Source: JBBQNY01 sp038221545 (lineage in GTDB: Bacteria > Pseudomonadota > Gammaproteobacteria > Xanthomonadales > Ahniellaceae). From it: 8,294 nt of DNA. Numbering within the stretch: position 1 is the stretch's first letter; the number at the start of each line of letters is the position of its first letter. The stretch covers positions 1 to 8,294 of the forward strand of contig JBBRIE010000125.1 in NCBI GenBank assembly GCA_038221545.1. The letters run 5' to 3'. The notes under the pieces were generated by a model, which was not told where the DNA came from, made no database searches, and saw only the letters and a program-made list of their open reading frames with translations. This document shows, piece after piece, positions 6,847-8,294 of this stretch. Position numbers and translations under genes: made by a program.

Positions 6847-7398
6847 ATGAGCCAGACCCCCATCGCCGTCGTTGTCGGCAGCCTGCGCCGCGAATCCTTC
6901 AACGGGAAACTCGCAGCGGCGCTCGCGCGACTGGCGCCGTCGGAACTCTCGTTCAACACCCTGCGCATCGATGATCTGCCGCTCTACAACCAGGACGACG
7001 ACGGCAATCCGGCGGAAGCGGTCAAGCGCCTGAAGGCCGGGATCGCGGCGGCGCAGGCGCTGCTGTTCGTGACGCCCGAGTACAACCGTTCGATTCCGGG
7101 CGTACTCAAGAATGCACTGGACCACGCATCGCGCCCCTACGGCCAGAACGCGTGGGCCGGCAAAGCTGCGGGAGTCATCGGCGCGTCGATCGGCCCGCAA
7201 GGCACCGCGTGCGCGCAACAGCATCTTCGCAACGTGCTCGCCTATCTCGATGTGCCAACGATGTGTGCGCCCGAAGCCTACGTGCACGTGAAGGACGGCT
7301 ACTTCACCGCGGACGGCGAGATCGCGGACGACGGCAACCGCAGGTTCCTGCAGAAGTGGGTCGACGCGTACGCAGCCTGGGTGCGCAGGCTGGCATGA
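6847..7398 (+). CDS. NADPH-dependent FMN reductase family flavoprotein (quinone/chromate reductase-like)
   Basis: This 183-residue cytoplasmic protein has the flavodoxin-like fold signatures of the NADPH-dependent FMN reductase family. The FMN-phosphate loop VGSLRRESFN is at 10-19, and TPEYNRSIPGVLKNALDH, whose PEYN (77-80) contacts the flavin, runs to about residue 93. Length and motifs are typical of ChrR/YieF and ArsH-related quinone reductases, which use NAD(P)H to reduce FMN-bound substrates such as quinones. Substrate preference cannot be read from sequence, so no symbol is given. The ATG has GGAG eight bases upstream. Its neighbours, an envelope lipoprotein and a secreted protein of unknown function, give no pathway clue; a redox-stress role is only inference. 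A terminator-like hairpin lies about 50 bases downstream. Confidence 0.92.
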   Translation: MSQTPIAVVVGSLRRESFNGKLAAALARLAPSELSFNTLRIDDLPLYNQDDDGNPAEAVKRLKAGIAAAQALLFVTPEYNRSIPGVLKNALDHASRPYGQNAWAGKAAGVIGASIGPQGTACAQQHLRNVLAYLDVPTMCAPEAYVHVKDGYFTADGEIADDGNRRFLQKWVDAYAAWVRRLA

Positions 7399-7447
7399 AG
7401 CCGCGCCGTTTTCCGTTGTAGTGGATGGGACCGGGACGCGCCGGCCC

Positions 7448-7467
7448 GCGGCGGCATCGCCGCTTTT
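7448..7467 (+). terminator. Intrinsic terminator-like hairpin close to the next start codon
   Basis: GCGGCG (7448-7453), loop GCAT and CGCCGC (7458-7463) form a perfect 6-pair stem followed directly by TTTT. It fits termination of the flavoprotein transcript. It sits only 22 bases before the ATG at 7490, so it may instead act as an attenuating leader hairpin for that gene. Confidence 0.6.
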
Positions 7468-7489
7468 CGAGCCGAACCGGAGTACGCAC

Positions 7490-8026
7490 ATGCATCTAGC
7501 TATCGCGACTGCACTGCTGGCCGTCGCCAGTGCCGCCCACGCCGACAGCGTCGAGGGTTTCTGCGAGCGCGACGGCAAGCGCCTCGAGTTCACCGATGGC
7601 ATCGCCTTCGCCGACGCACGCGAGGGCGATACGGTCACCACGACGTTCTATCTCACCGCCAGGCCCATCGACCGCGCGGCGCTCGCGGCCTGCGCCAAGT
7701 GCGCGAGCGAAACGCCGGAAAACACGTTCTTGAGTCCGCGCGGCGACCTCATCGAGAAGCAGAAAGAGGCGATCGCCAACGGCTGGATGGAATTCATCCA
7801 TGTCGGGGGCGAACTCGACATGACCAGCCTGGTCAACATCATGTACATCGCGGACGACGGCACGCACACGGGCATCGACGGCGGCAATGGCAGGATCACG
7901 CTCGACACGCGCACTGATACGCGCGTTGTCGGCAAGGTCTCGACCGAAGCGCGCGAAGCCCCGTTCAACGAGACCGACATGAACTGCGATATCGAGTTCG
8001 ACCTGGCCGTCGGCTGGCCCAAGTAG
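7490..8026 (+). CDS. Secreted protein of unknown function
   Basis: I do not recognise a named family. The 178-residue product starts MHLAIATALLAVASAAHA, a short, clear signal peptide with cleavage expected after AHA at 18; no lipobox follows. The mature protein is acidic and begins with an FCERDGKRLEFTDGIAFADAREGD segment, then a probable beta-rich domain. Four cysteines remain after cleavage (C25, the C68-AK-C71 pair and C166), enough for two disulfides in the periplasm; CxxC could also bind metal or be redox-active, which is speculation. The start is ATG 7490, with GGAG seven bases upstream. The frame is open to 7421 but that extension would bury the signal peptide. The protein ends in VGWPK and lacks the DGFE tail of three other genes in the window. 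Confidence 0.85.
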   Translation: MHLAIATALLAVASAAHADSVEGFCERDGKRLEFTDGIAFADAREGDTVTTTFYLTARPIDRAALAACAKCASETPENTFLSPRGDLIEKQKEAIANGWMEFIHVGGELDMTSLVNIMYIADDGTHTGIDGGNGRITLDTRTDTRVVGKVSTEAREAPFNETDMNCDIEFDLAVGWPK

Positions 8027-8030
8027 CGGT

Positions 8031-8054
8031 ACGCGCGACGATATCGCCGCGCGT
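8031..8054. repeat. Near-perfect 24-nt palindrome between convergent genes
   Basis: ACGCGCG (8031-8037) and CGCGCGT (8048-8054) flank a symmetric CGATATCG core (8039-8046). Eleven of twelve base pairs match; the only mismatch is A8038 against C8047. It begins four bases after the stop of the secreted-protein gene. It may serve as a transcript-end hairpin, but the core symmetry also suits a dimeric DNA-binding protein. Confidence 0.6.
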
Positions 8055-8078
8055 TCCCGGCCCGCCGGTGGCCCGGGA
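8055..8078. terminator. Second hairpin, possible bidirectional terminator
   Basis: TCCCGG at 8055-8060 pairs with CCGGGA at 8073-8078 around a GC-rich 12-base loop. It follows directly on the 24-nt palindrome and lies between converging genes. There is no T-run on either side, so termination is inferred from location only. Confidence 0.4.
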
Positions 8079-8095
8079 GACTATTGCCTGCCCGG

Positions 8096-8294
8096 CTAGG
8101 GCTCGAAGCCGTTCGCAAAGCCGTCGACGAAGTTGCTGAAACCAGGTTTCGACGCGACGTAGTTGAGGTAGAGCCACCAGCCCACTACGCCGTTGACCGT
8201 GTCCTTGTCGCTGAACGCCGCGCAGTTGCCGGTACCTCCTGGGAACAGCGACGAGAGCGGGCGGCCACCAATCACCGGAATGCTGGCCGGAATG
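8096..8294 (-). CDS. C-terminal fragment of an unidentified protein ending in NGFEP
   Basis: The minus-strand frame ending at a TAG (8098-8096) is open to the right edge, giving about 65 residues. Readable parts are PVIGGRPLSSLFPGGTGNC, FSDKDTVNGVVGWWLYLNYV and the end GFSNFVDGFANGFEP. The aromatic WWLYLNYV stretch is too short and too mixed to be a membrane helix. The tail matches the DGFE-type endings at 1596 and 5952, so I infer an exported protein, but the N-terminus is outside the window and I cannot name the family. It converges with the gene ending at 8026. Base composition is like its neighbours, which supports real coding. Confidence 0.75.
   Translation of the reverse strand, partial: IPASIPVIGGRPLSSLFPGGTGNCAAFSDKDTVNGVVGWWLYLNYVASKPGFSNFVDGFANGFEP

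Noticed and set aside
5915..7641. Long minus-strand frames (5915-6847 and 6601-7641)
   Set aside because: They run opposite the lipoprotein, flavoprotein and secreted-protein genes, all of which have matching ribosome-binding sites and motifs. The minus-strand products look like shadow translations.

Overview
The window is GC-rich DNA from what looks like a gammaproteobacterium of the order Lysobacterales (Xanthomonadales), perhaps near Dokdonella or Rhodanobacter. That placement is an inference. It rests on base composition, on an ECF sigma factor paired with a Ser/Thr kinase, on abundant GGDEF/EAL-type genes, and on three secreted-type proteins that end in a short DGFE/NGFE tail. I recall that tail from this order but cannot verify it here. 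I see no phage, insertion sequence, CRISPR array, tRNA or rRNA.

Layout. Positions 1-908 (minus) hold an ECF sigma factor whose stop codon overlaps the start of a Ser/Thr kinase that runs off the left edge. Positions 909-1325 are a non-coding divergent region with a 27-nt dyad and a candidate three-way-junction RNA fold. Positions 1326-1596 (plus) hold a small secreted-protein gene broken by two apparent single-base losses but still ending in GDGFEP. Positions 1695-4064 (minus) encode a soluble GAF-PAS-GGDEF-EAL protein of c-di-GMP metabolism. Positions 4342-5952 (plus) encode an exported choice-of-anchor I protein ending in DGFEE, followed by a terminator-like hairpin. Positions 6120-6710 (plus) encode a DUF4410-like lipoprotein behind a promoter that has an inverted repeat between its -35 and -10. 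Positions 6847-7398 (plus) encode a NADPH-dependent FMN reductase-like flavoprotein, and 7490-8026 (plus) a secreted protein of unknown function. Positions 8096-8294 (minus) are the C-terminal end of another protein ending in NGFEP; the gap before it contains a near-perfect 24-nt palindrome and a second hairpin.

How it fits together. The sigma factor and kinase probably form a signalling pair in which the kinase activates the sigma factor. The GGDEF-EAL protein is a separate signalling gene. The other genes are short, mostly single transcription units for envelope or secreted proteins plus a redox enzyme. The most distinctive themes are the shared C-terminal tail on three of the exported proteins, the frame-broken small gene with its possibly structured leader, and the symmetric sites in the intergenic gaps. 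No defence system or biosynthetic cluster is evident.
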